A DNA stretch of 62,134 bases from JAKFDI01 sp044508835 (GTDB taxonomy: Bacteria > Pseudomonadota > Gammaproteobacteria > Burkholderiales > Burkholderiaceae_C), in NCBI GenBank assembly GCA_044508835.1, contig JBIQHD010000028.1, positions 1 to 62,134 on the forward strand. Reading direction: 5' to 3'. Position 1 is the stretch's first letter; the number at the start of each line of letters is the position of its first letter. The position numbers were made by a program, and so were the translations under genes. Of this stretch, positions 55,429 through 62,134 are shown in pieces. The notes under the pieces are model-generated. The model was not told the origin of the DNA. It searched no databases and saw nothing but the letters and a program-made list of their open reading frames with translations.

Positions 55429-55727
55429 GGATGCCGGCGCCTCAGGTAGCGCCACACGAAGCCCGGAAAGGCGAGCGTGGCGAACAGGCAGGCCATGGCG
55501 GCGTAGAACTCCCAGCCCTGCGGATAGCGCTGGCCGATGCGCGCCTCGAGCGCGAAGCCGAGCGCCAGCGTCAGCCCGAACAGCAGCACCAGCTCCAGCA
55601 GGCGCCAGCCGAGCGACTTGGGCGACCGCCTGGGCCCGCCGATGCCGATGCGCTCGTTGACGAACGGAAGGTTCGCCGCGACCACCGCCACCAGGATCAC
55701 CAGCCAGACGGCCGCCGATGAGCTCAT
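55425..55727 (-). CDS. DUF2818 membrane protein
   Basis: A 100-residue protein with three hydrophobic helices and a motif NLPFVNERIGIGGPRRSPKS in the first loop, then YPQGWEFYAAMACLFATLAF, typical of DUF2818. It is regularly found right after nuoN in betaproteobacteria and may be an accessory or assembly factor for complex I, but its function is not established. It lies 4 bases after nuoN, and its stop overlaps the NUDIX start. Confidence 0.9.
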   Translation of the reverse strand: MSSSAAVWLVILVAVVAANLPFVNERIGIGGPRRSPKSLGWRLLELVLLFGLTLALGFALEARIGQRYPQGWEFYAAMACLFATLAFPGFVWRYLRRRHP

Positions 55728-55731
55728 CCGC

Positions 55732-57216
55732 TCAGGTGCTCAGCGTCTTGACGATGGCTTGCGTGCACAGCGTGATCAGCCCGCCGGGCAGCAGGCCGAG
55801 CACCAGCACCGCCACGCCGTTGAGCGACAGCAGCACGCGCAGCTCGCGGCTCTCGGCGAGGGGCTCGGTCTGCTGCGGCTCGTCGAAGTACATCACCTTG
55901 ACCACGCGCAGGTAGTAGAACGCGCCGACCAGCGAGAACACGATGGCGACGAGGGCGAGCCAGAAGTAGCCCGCTGAGTTGGTGGAGATCAGCGACTGCA
56001 GCACGGTGAACTTCGCATAGAAGCCCATGGTCGGCGGCACGCCGGCGAGCGAGAACATGAAGATCGCCATCACCACCGCGAACCACGGGCTGCGGCGCGC
56101 CAACCCCTTGAGGTCGTCGATCTCCTCCGACTCGAAGCCCTGGCGGGCCAGCAGCATGATGACGCCGAAGGTGCCCAGGGTCGTGAGCACGTAGGTCACC
56201 ATGTAGTACATGGCCGAGCTGTAGCCGTTGGCCGCCGAGAACACCTGGCCGTTGACCACGCCCACCGTAAGGCCGAGCAGCACGAAGCCCATCTGGCCGA
56301 TGGTCGAGTACGCCAGCATGCGCTTGAGGTTGCGCTGCGCGATGGCGGCGAGGTTGCCCACGGTCAGCGAGCCGATCGCCAGCACCACCAGCATCTGCTG
56401 CCAGTCCACCGCCAGGCCGAACATGCCCTCGACCAGCAGCCGGATGATGACGGCAAAGCCGGCGAACATCGGCGCGGTGGCGATGAGCAGCGTCACCGCG
56501 GTCGGCGCGCCGTGATAGACGTCGGGCAGCCACATGTGGAAGGGCACGGCGCCGAGCTTGAAGCCGAGGCCGGCCACCACGAACACCACGCCGAAGACGA
56601 GCACCGACTCGTTGCGCGCGCCGTCCAGGATGGCCTCGAACACTGCCGGGATGGTCAGCGAGCCGGTCGCGCCGTACATCATCGACAGGCCGTAGAGCAG
56701 GAAGCCGCTCGCCAGGGCGCCGAGCACGAAGAACTTCATCGCCGCCTCGGTGGCGTTGAGGTTGTCGCGGCGCAGCGCCGTCAGCGCATAGAGCGACAGC
56801 GTCATCAGCTCGAGGCCGACGTAGACCACCAGGAAGTTGTTGGCCGAGACCATCACGTTCGCGCCGAGCAGCGAGAACATCGACAAGGTGAAGAGCTCGC
56901 CCTTGAGCATGTCGCGCTCGGCGGCGTAGGTGCGCGAGTAGGCCAGCGTCGCCATCACGCACAGCGTGGTGAAGACGGACAGCAGGTGCCCCATCGGGTC
57001 GGCCACCACCATGTCCTGCATGGCGTAGACCGTCGCGCCCGCGTCGAATGCCCACAGGTGCAGGCCGGCGACGGCGGCCAGCGACAGCTGGGTGAGCCAG
57101 TAGGTGGGCGAGCGCCGCGGATCGGAAACCCACAGGTCTGCCAGCGTGACCACGCAGGCCATCGCCAGCAGCACGATTTCGGGAAGGACGGCCATCCAGT
57201 TCATTTGATTGATCAC
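55732..57216 (-). CDS. nuoN: NADH-quinone oxidoreductase subunit N
   Basis: Antiporter-like proton-channel subunit of complex I in the inner membrane. The 494-residue product has 14 hydrophobic helices, ELMTLSLYALTALRRDN (conserved Glu), GFKLGAVPFHMWLPDVYHGA (conserved Lys) and LKRMLAYSTIGQMGFVLLGL. The start could be M1 (57216) or M5 (57204); M1 is kept. Gene order J-K-L-M-N is standard for the operon. Confidence 0.96.
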   Translation of the reverse strand: MINQMNWMAVLPEIVLLAMACVVTLADLWVSDPRRSPTYWLTQLSLAAVAGLHLWAFDAGATVYAMQDMVVADPMGHLLSVFTTLCVMATLAYSRTYAAERDMLKGELFTLSMFSLLGANVMVSANNFLVVYVGLELMTLSLYALTALRRDNLNATEAAMKFFVLGALASGFLLYGLSMMYGATGSLTIPAVFEAILDGARNESVLVFGVVFVVAGLGFKLGAVPFHMWLPDVYHGAPTAVTLLIATAPMFAGFAVIIRLLVEGMFGLAVDWQQMLVVLAIGSLTVGNLAAIAQRNLKRMLAYSTIGQMGFVLLGLTVGVVNGQVFSAANGYSSAMYYMVTYVLTTLGTFGVIMLLARQGFESEEIDDLKGLARRSPWFAVVMAIFMFSLAGVPPTMGFYAKFTVLQSLISTNSAGYFWLALVAIVFSLVGAFYYLRVVKVMYFDEPQQTEPLAESRELRVLLSLNGVAVLVLGLLPGGLITLCTQAIVKTLST

Positions 57217-57232
57217 CTTGTCGGCCGGGCCG

Positions 57233-58708
57233 TCAGTTCAGCTTGGACACCGAGACGTGCCGCAGCAGCTCGGTCACGCTCGCGTGCATGGTGTCGGTGA
57301 AGGGCTTGGGGTACAGGCCCATCCACAGCACCGCGACGGCCAGCACGCCCAGCATCACGAACTCGCGCGCGTTGATGTCGGTGAGGGCGCGCACGTTGTC
57401 GTTGGCGACCGGCCCGAAGTACACGCGCTTGACCAGCCAGAGCGTGTACGCCGCGCCGGAGATCAGCGCCGTGGCGGCCAGCAGGCCGAGCCAGAAGTTC
57501 ACCTGCACCGTGCCGAGGATCACCATCCACTCCCCGACGAAGCCCGAGGTGCCCGGCAGGCCGCAGTTGGCCATCGCGAAGAAGACCACGAGCGCGGTGA
57601 ACTTCGGCATCTTGTTGACGACGCCGCCGTAGCTCGCGATCTCGCGCGAGTGCACGCGGTCGTAGAGCACGCCGATCGCGAGGAACATGGCGCCCGACAC
57701 GAAGCCGTGCGAGATCATCTGCACCATGCCGCCCGAGACGCCGAGTTCGTTGAACAGGAAGAAGCCGAGCGTGACGAAGCCCATGTGGGCAATCGACGAG
57801 TAGGCGACCAGCTTCTTCATGTCCTGCTGGACCAGCGCCACCAGGCCGATGTAGATGACGGCGATCAGCGACAGCGCGATGATGAACCAGGCGTACTCGT
57901 GCGCGGCATCGGGCGCGATCGGCAGCGAGAAGCGCACGAAGCCGTAGCCGCCCAGCTTGAGCATGATGGCCGCCAGCACCACCGAGCCGCCGGTGGGCGC
58001 CTCGACGTGGGCGTCGGGCAGCCAGGTGTGCACCGGCCACATCGGCACCTTGACGGCGAAGGCCGCGAAGAAGGCGAAGAACAGCAGCGCCTGCGCGGCC
58101 ATCGGCAGCGGCACCTTGTGCCAGTCGAGGATCTCGAAGCTGCCGCCCGACACGTAGTACAGGTAGATCACGGCCAGCAGCATCAGCAGCGAGCCGGCGA
58201 AGGTATAGAGGAAGAACTTGAACGCGGCATAGACCCGCCGCGGCCCGCCCCACACGCCGATGATGATGTACATCGGGATCAGCGTGGCCTCGAAGAAGGC
58301 GTAGAACAGCAGCCCGTCGAGCGCGCAGAACACGCCGATCATCAGCCCCGACAGGATCAGGAACGCCGCCATGTACTGGTTCACGCGCTCGGTGATGACC
58401 TGCCAGCCGGCGACGATCACGATCACGGTGATGAACGCGGTCAGCAGCACCAGCCAGACCGACAAGCCGTCGATGCCGAGGTGGTAGTGCACGTTGAAGC
58501 GCTCGATCCACGACACGTTCTCCTCGAACTGCATCGCGGCGGTGCCGGCATCGAAGCCGGCGATCAGCGGCAGCGTGACCGCGAAGCCTGCGAGCGCGGC
58601 CACCAGCGCCGCCCAGCGCACGGCATTCGCGTGCTCGTCGCGGCCGAACGCCAGCAGGAAGGCCCCTGCAGCGATCGGCAGCCAGATGGCAAGGCTCAAC
58701 AGACCCAT
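57233..58708 (-). CDS. nuoM: NADH-quinone oxidoreductase subunit M
   Basis: Antiporter-like proton-pumping subunit. The 491-residue sequence has FFEATLIPMYIIIGVWGG (conserved Glu), AVKVPMWPVHTWLPDAHVEA followed by PTGGSVVLAAIMLKLGGYGF (conserved Lys region), and VAYSSIAHMGFVTLGFFLFN. Length and helix number are typical. It follows nuoL by 13 bases. Confidence 0.96.
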   Translation of the reverse strand: MGLLSLAIWLPIAAGAFLLAFGRDEHANAVRWAALVAALAGFAVTLPLIAGFDAGTAAMQFEENVSWIERFNVHYHLGIDGLSVWLVLLTAFITVIVIVAGWQVITERVNQYMAAFLILSGLMIGVFCALDGLLFYAFFEATLIPMYIIIGVWGGPRRVYAAFKFFLYTFAGSLLMLLAVIYLYYVSGGSFEILDWHKVPLPMAAQALLFFAFFAAFAVKVPMWPVHTWLPDAHVEAPTGGSVVLAAIMLKLGGYGFVRFSLPIAPDAAHEYAWFIIALSLIAVIYIGLVALVQQDMKKLVAYSSIAHMGFVTLGFFLFNELGVSGGMVQMISHGFVSGAMFLAIGVLYDRVHSREIASYGGVVNKMPKFTALVVFFAMANCGLPGTSGFVGEWMVILGTVQVNFWLGLLAATALISGAAYTLWLVKRVYFGPVANDNVRALTDINAREFVMLGVLAVAVLWMGLYPKPFTDTMHASVTELLRHVSVSKLN

Positions 58709-58721
58709 GTTCTTGTTCTCT

Positions 58722-60749
58722 TCAGATGACGTTCAGGGTGGCCAGGTACGGCCACAGCTGCCAGGTCAGCAGGCCCAGCACCCCGAGGATCATGGCGAGC
58801 GCATACCAGTACAGGTAGCCGGTCTGCACCAGGCTCACGACCGAGGCGATCCGGCCCGTCGCGCGGGCCGAGCCGTTGATCAGCGCCCCGTCGATCAGCC
58901 CGACGTCGCCGCCCTTCCACAGGCCGCGCCCCACGAGCCGCGCGCCTGCGGCGATCACGTGCTCGTTGAACCAGTCCATGTAGTACTTCTGGTCGAGGAT
59001 GCGGTAGAGGAAGCCCGCGCGCGCCTTGATGGCGGCCGGGATCTCCGGCTTGACCATGTAGAACACGTAGGCCGCCGCCACGCCGGCCAGCGCCAGCCAG
59101 AACGGCAGCGTCTGCAGGCCGTGCAGCGCCATCGCCGCCGCGCCGTGGAACATCTCGTGCAGCTCGGCCATCGCCGGGTGGCGCGCCGCGTCCACGACGA
59201 TCGAGTCGGCGAAGAAGTCGCCGTGCAGCATCGCCGCGATGCTCACGAAGCCGATGACCACGGAGGGCATCGCCAGCATGATCAGCGGCGCCGTCACCAC
59301 CCACGGCGATTCGTGCGGCTCGTGGGCGTGGCCGTGCCCGTGGTCGTCGTGGTGGTCGTGCTCGCCCGGGAAGGGCTTGTGGCGGAAGTTCTCCTTGCCG
59401 TGGAAGACGAGGAAGTACATCCGGAACGAATAGAAGGCGGTGACGAACACGCCCGCCGCCACCGCGAAGTAGGCGAAGCCGGCGCCGGGCAGGTGGCTCG
59501 CGTGCACCGCCTCGATGATGCTGTCCTTGGAGTAGAAGCCCGAGAACAGCGGCGTGCCGATCAGCGCCAGCGAGCCCAGCAGCGAGGTGATCCAGGTGAT
59601 GGGCATGTACTTGCGCAGGCCGCCCATGTTGCGGATGTCCTGGTCGTGGTGCATGCCGATGATCACCGAGCCGGCCGCGAGGAACAGCAGCGCCTTGAAG
59701 AAGGCGTGCGTCATCAGGTGGAACACCGCCACCGAATAGGCCGAGGCGCCGAGCGCCACCGTCATGTAGCCCAACTGCGACAGCGTGGAGTACGCGACCA
59801 CGCGCTTGATGTCGTTCTGGATGATGCCGAGAAAGCCCATGAACAGCGCCGTGATGGCCCCGATCACGAGGATGAAGCTCAGCGCCGTGTCCGACAGCTC
59901 GAACAGCGGCGACATGCGCGCCACCATGAAGATGCCGGCCGTCACCATCGTGGCCGCGTGGATCAGCGCCGAGATCGGCGTCGGGCCTTCCATCGAGTCG
60001 GGCAGCCACACGTGCAGCGGGAACTGCGCGCTCTTGCCCATGGCGCCGATGAACAGGCAGATGCAGATCACGGTGATCAGCATCCAGTCGGTGCCGGGAA
60101 AGCCCAGCTTGGCGAGCTCGCCGCCCTTGGCGAAGGCCTCGCCGTAGTTCAGCGTGCCGGCGTAGGCGACGATCAGGCCGATGCCCAGGATGAAGCCGAA
60201 GTCGCCGACCCGGTTGACGATGAAGGCCTTCATGTTGGCGAAGATCGCCGTCGGCCGGGTGTACCAGAAGCCGATCAGCAGGTAGGACACCAGGCCCACC
60301 GCCTCCCAGCCGAAGAACAGCTGCAGGAAGTTGTTGCTCATCACGAGCATCAACATCGAGAACGTGAACAGCGAGATGTAGGCGAAGAAGCGCTGGTAGC
60401 CCGGGTCTTCCTCCATGTAGCCGATGGTGTAGACGTGCACCATCAGCGAGACGAAGGTCACCACGCACATCATCATCGCGGACAGGCCGTCGACGAGGAA
60501 GCCGATCTCCATCTTCAGGCCGCCGAGCACCATCCACTCGTAGACGGTGGCGTTGAAGCGCGCGCCGTCCACGGCCACCGACTTCAGCGTCATCGCCGAG
60601 AGGATGAAGGCAACCAGCACGCCGAGGATGGTGACGGTGTGCGCGCCGCGGCGGCCGATCGTCTTGCCGAAGAAGCCGGCAAGCACGGCGCCGGCCAGCG
60701 GCGCGAGCGGCACGGCGAGCAGCAGGTTCTGTGAGAGTTCGGTGGCCAT
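58722..60749 (-). CDS. nuoL: NADH-quinone oxidoreductase subunit L
   Basis: Distal antiporter-like subunit carrying the long lateral helix HL. The 675 residues include FFGWEAVGLVSYLLIGFWY (conserved Glu), GKSAQFPLHVWLPDSMEGPT followed by PISALIHAATMVTAG (conserved Lys), and VVAYSTLSQLGYMTVALG. A histidine-rich cytoplasmic stretch (about residues 460-478, HDHHDDHGHGHAHEPHE) precedes the C-terminal helices. Complete; the lateral helix and final anchor are present. Confidence 0.96.
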   Translation of the reverse strand: MATELSQNLLLAVPLAPLAGAVLAGFFGKTIGRRGAHTVTILGVLVAFILSAMTLKSVAVDGARFNATVYEWMVLGGLKMEIGFLVDGLSAMMMCVVTFVSLMVHVYTIGYMEEDPGYQRFFAYISLFTFSMLMLVMSNNFLQLFFGWEAVGLVSYLLIGFWYTRPTAIFANMKAFIVNRVGDFGFILGIGLIVAYAGTLNYGEAFAKGGELAKLGFPGTDWMLITVICICLFIGAMGKSAQFPLHVWLPDSMEGPTPISALIHAATMVTAGIFMVARMSPLFELSDTALSFILVIGAITALFMGFLGIIQNDIKRVVAYSTLSQLGYMTVALGASAYSVAVFHLMTHAFFKALLFLAAGSVIIGMHHDQDIRNMGGLRKYMPITWITSLLGSLALIGTPLFSGFYSKDSIIEAVHASHLPGAGFAYFAVAAGVFVTAFYSFRMYFLVFHGKENFRHKPFPGEHDHHDDHGHGHAHEPHESPWVVTAPLIMLAMPSVVIGFVSIAAMLHGDFFADSIVVDAARHPAMAELHEMFHGAAAMALHGLQTLPFWLALAGVAAAYVFYMVKPEIPAAIKARAGFLYRILDQKYYMDWFNEHVIAAGARLVGRGLWKGGDVGLIDGALINGSARATGRIASVVSLVQTGYLYWYALAMILGVLGLLTWQLWPYLATLNVI

Positions 60750-60770
60750 GGTTGTTCTTGTCGTCCTTCC

Positions 60771-61088
60771 TCAGCCCTTGAGCGCGTCGAGTTCCTCGAC
60801 GTCGATGCTCGAGCGGTTGCGGAACAGCACCACGAGGATCGCCAGCCCGATCGCCGACTCGGCCGCAGCCACGGTCAGGATGAAGAACACGAACACCTGG
60901 CCCGCCATGTCGCCGAGGTAGTGCGAGAAGGCGACGAAGTTCATGTTCACCGCCAGCAGCATCAGCTCGATCGCCATCAGCAGCACGATGAGATTCTTGC
61001 GGTTCAGGAAGATGCCGATCACCGACAGCGTGAACAGCACGGCGCCGAGCGACAGGTAATGGCCGAGCGTGAGGGGGCCGAGGCTCAT
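60771..61088 (-). CDS. nuoK: NADH-quinone oxidoreductase subunit K
   Basis: Small three-helix membrane subunit of complex I. The 105-residue product shows both proton-path glutamates, in LLMAIELMLLAVNMNFVAFS (helix 2) and TVAAAESAIGLAILVVLFR (helix 3). Start ATG 61088 overlaps the nuoJ stop (ATGA), giving translational coupling. Confidence 0.97.
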   Translation of the reverse strand: MSLGPLTLGHYLSLGAVLFTLSVIGIFLNRKNLIVLLMAIELMLLAVNMNFVAFSHYLGDMAGQVFVFFILTVAAAESAIGLAILVVLFRNRSSIDVEELDALKG

Positions 61089-61723
61089 GCCTTTTCTCCT
61101 TCGGCGGGCGGTGCGGGCGGGGGCGGCTCGACGGTGGCCGCCATCTTCACGATGCGCACGCGGTCGCCGGCGCGCACCCGGACCTGCTGCGACGGGTTCT
61201 GCGATTTCGAGTCCTTGCGGTGCCGCAGCGTCAGCGCGATGGCCGCGATGATGGCCACCAGCAGCAGCACCGCGGCGATCTGCAGCGCGTACAGGTACTG
61301 GGTGTAGACCTCGATGCCGAGCAGCTTGGTGTTGCCGAGCTCCAGTGCCCGGGCATCGGGCACCGGCGCGTCGCTCGCCTGGAAGCCGCTGAACAGCACC
61401 AGCGCCATCTCCACCGCGATGACCGCGCCCACGATCGCCGCCAGCGGCACATGCTTCCAGAAGCCGACGCGCAGGCGCTCGACGTTGATGTCGAGCATCA
61501 TCACGACGAAAAGGAAGAGCACCATCACCGCGCCCACGTAGACGAGCACCAGCACGATGGCCAGGAACTCGGCGCGCAGCAGCATCCACACGCAGGCGGC
61601 GGAGAAGAAGGCGAGCACCAGGAAGAGCGCGGCATGCACCGGGCTGCGCGCGGTGATCACGCGGAAGCCGGCGAACAGCAGCACGGCAGAGAAGACGTAG
61701 AAGAGCGCGGTGATCGTGTTCAT
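61085..61723 (-). CDS. nuoJ: NADH-quinone oxidoreductase subunit J
   Basis: Five-helix membrane subunit of complex I next to the quinone site. In the 212 residues, VHAALFLVLAFFSAACVWML, AEFLAIVLVLVYVGAVMVLF and LFVVMMLDINVERLR are the family core, including the helix 3 region that forms the flexible pi-bulge. A Pro-rich tail (VEPPPPAPPAEGEKA) ends the protein. It is 63 bases after nuoI. Confidence 0.95.
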   Translation of the reverse strand: MNTITALFYVFSAVLLFAGFRVITARSPVHAALFLVLAFFSAACVWMLLRAEFLAIVLVLVYVGAVMVLFLFVVMMLDINVERLRVGFWKHVPLAAIVGAVIAVEMALVLFSGFQASDAPVPDARALELGNTKLLGIEVYTQYLYALQIAAVLLLVAIIAAIALTLRHRKDSKSQNPSQQVRVRAGDRVRIVKMAATVEPPPPAPPAEGEKA

Positions 61724-61786
61724 GTCGTGATTGGCGCCGGAAGGCCGGGCGCCCGTGCGCCGCGCCTCCTCGCCGAGCCGCAGGGC

Positions 61787-62134
61787 TCAGCGGTACTTGG
61801 CGTCGGCCTCCCGGTTGGCGGCGATTTCGCGCTCGTAACGGTCACCCACGGCCAGCAGCATGTCCTTGGTGAAGTACAGGTCGCCGCGTTTCTCGCCGTG
61901 GTACTCGAGGATGTGCGTCTCGACGATCGAGTCGACCGGGCAGCTTTCCTCGCAGAAGCCGCAGAAGATGCACTTGGTCAGGTCGATGTCGTAGCGCGTG
62001 GTGCGCCGCGAGCCGTCGTCGCGGATGTCGGACTCGATGGTGATGGCCAGCGCCGGGCACACCGCCTCGCACAGCTTGCAGGCGATGCAGCGCTCCTCGC
62101 CGTTCTCGTAGCGGCGCAGCGCATGCAGGCCGCG
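61787..62134 (-). CDS. nuoI: NADH-quinone oxidoreductase subunit I (partial)
   Basis: Iron-sulfur subunit of complex I, truncated by the window end; the C-terminal 115 residues are visible. Both 4Fe-4S motifs that form clusters N6a and N6b are here: ERCIACKLCEAVCPALA and TKCIFCGFCEESCPVDSI. The remainder (VETHILEYHGEKRGDLYFTK) is typical. The N-terminus lies outside the window. The frame stays open to the edge without a stop. Confidence 0.96.
   Translation of the reverse strand, partial: RGLHALRRYENGEERCIACKLCEAVCPALAITIESDIRDDGSRRTTRYDIDLTKCIFCGFCEESCPVDSIVETHILEYHGEKRGDLYFTKDMLLAVGDRYEREIAANREADAKYR

Noticed and set aside
58494..60734. Long plus-strand open frame opposite nuoL/nuoM
   Set aside because: His/Arg/Val-rich translation without motifs; it mirrors the codons of nuoL, which is complete and conserved.

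Overview
The window is very GC-rich, densely packed bacterial chromosome, mostly core housekeeping genes. Gene content and order point to a betaproteobacterium of the order Burkholderiales, most likely Comamonadaceae or the neighbouring Rubrivivax/Leptothrix group. The pointers are hup followed by tRNA-Val, earP next to efp with a modifiable Arg32, a nuo operon ending in a DUF2818 gene, a tandem glycine riboswitch in front of gcvTHP, and dispersed REP palindromes that read as FDKLSANG or VRTELVEV when translated. The species cannot be named from the sequence.

Layout. 1-10.4 kb: tRNA-Val, HU protein, a DMT exporter, pgsA, a lipoprotein and uvrC on the minus strand; then earP, efp and mnmC (translation elongation and tRNA modification) on the plus strand; then a small Lys-rich protein gene, rpiA and pyrD. 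10.5-19.7 kb: a four-gene MdtABC-type RND efflux operon with an outer-membrane factor, translationally coupled by ATGA overlaps. The outer-membrane factor gene has a REP palindrome inside its signal-peptide region. 19.7-24.2 kb: an accessory segment with an orphan secreted protein of visibly lower GC, a decayed fragment of an outer-membrane-factor gene, a CWC cysteine-rich protein, two GNAT acetyltransferases, a methyltransferase, a frameshifted PEP-CTERM protein and REP arrays. 24.2-26.3 kb: a two-subunit CoA transferase diverging from a PAS-LuxR regulator, with repeated TACGTAA sites between them. 26.3-32.5 kb: an iron-uptake operon (two small membrane proteins, a PepSY membrane protein, a TonB-dependent receptor and an exported Fes-like esterase) behind a promoter overlapped by a Fur-box-like site.

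32.6-41.2 kb: thioesterase, YceH and SDR genes on one strand; ETF-ubiquinone oxidoreductase and a coupled DUF2868/DUF3482 membrane-protein/GTPase pair on the other; then an M48 peptidase. 41.3-46.3 kb: glycine riboswitch and gcvTHP, closed by a REP array. 46.3-54.4 kb: aldo/keto reductase, chorismate synthase, CBS-domain protein, MetY-type sulfhydrylase, alpha/beta hydrolase, YihY-type membrane protein, DUF2069 protein and a GlcD-type flavoprotein dehydrogenase. 54.4-62.1 kb: the 3' half of the respiratory complex I operon (nuoI partial, then J, K, L, M, N), continuing without a visible break into DUF2818, a NUDIX hydrolase and DUF1178.

I saw no CRISPR array, prophage, insertion sequence or rRNA. 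The least-explained items are the DUF2868/DUF3482 pair, the PAS-LuxR/CoA-transferase switch, and the 19.7-24.2 kb accessory segment.
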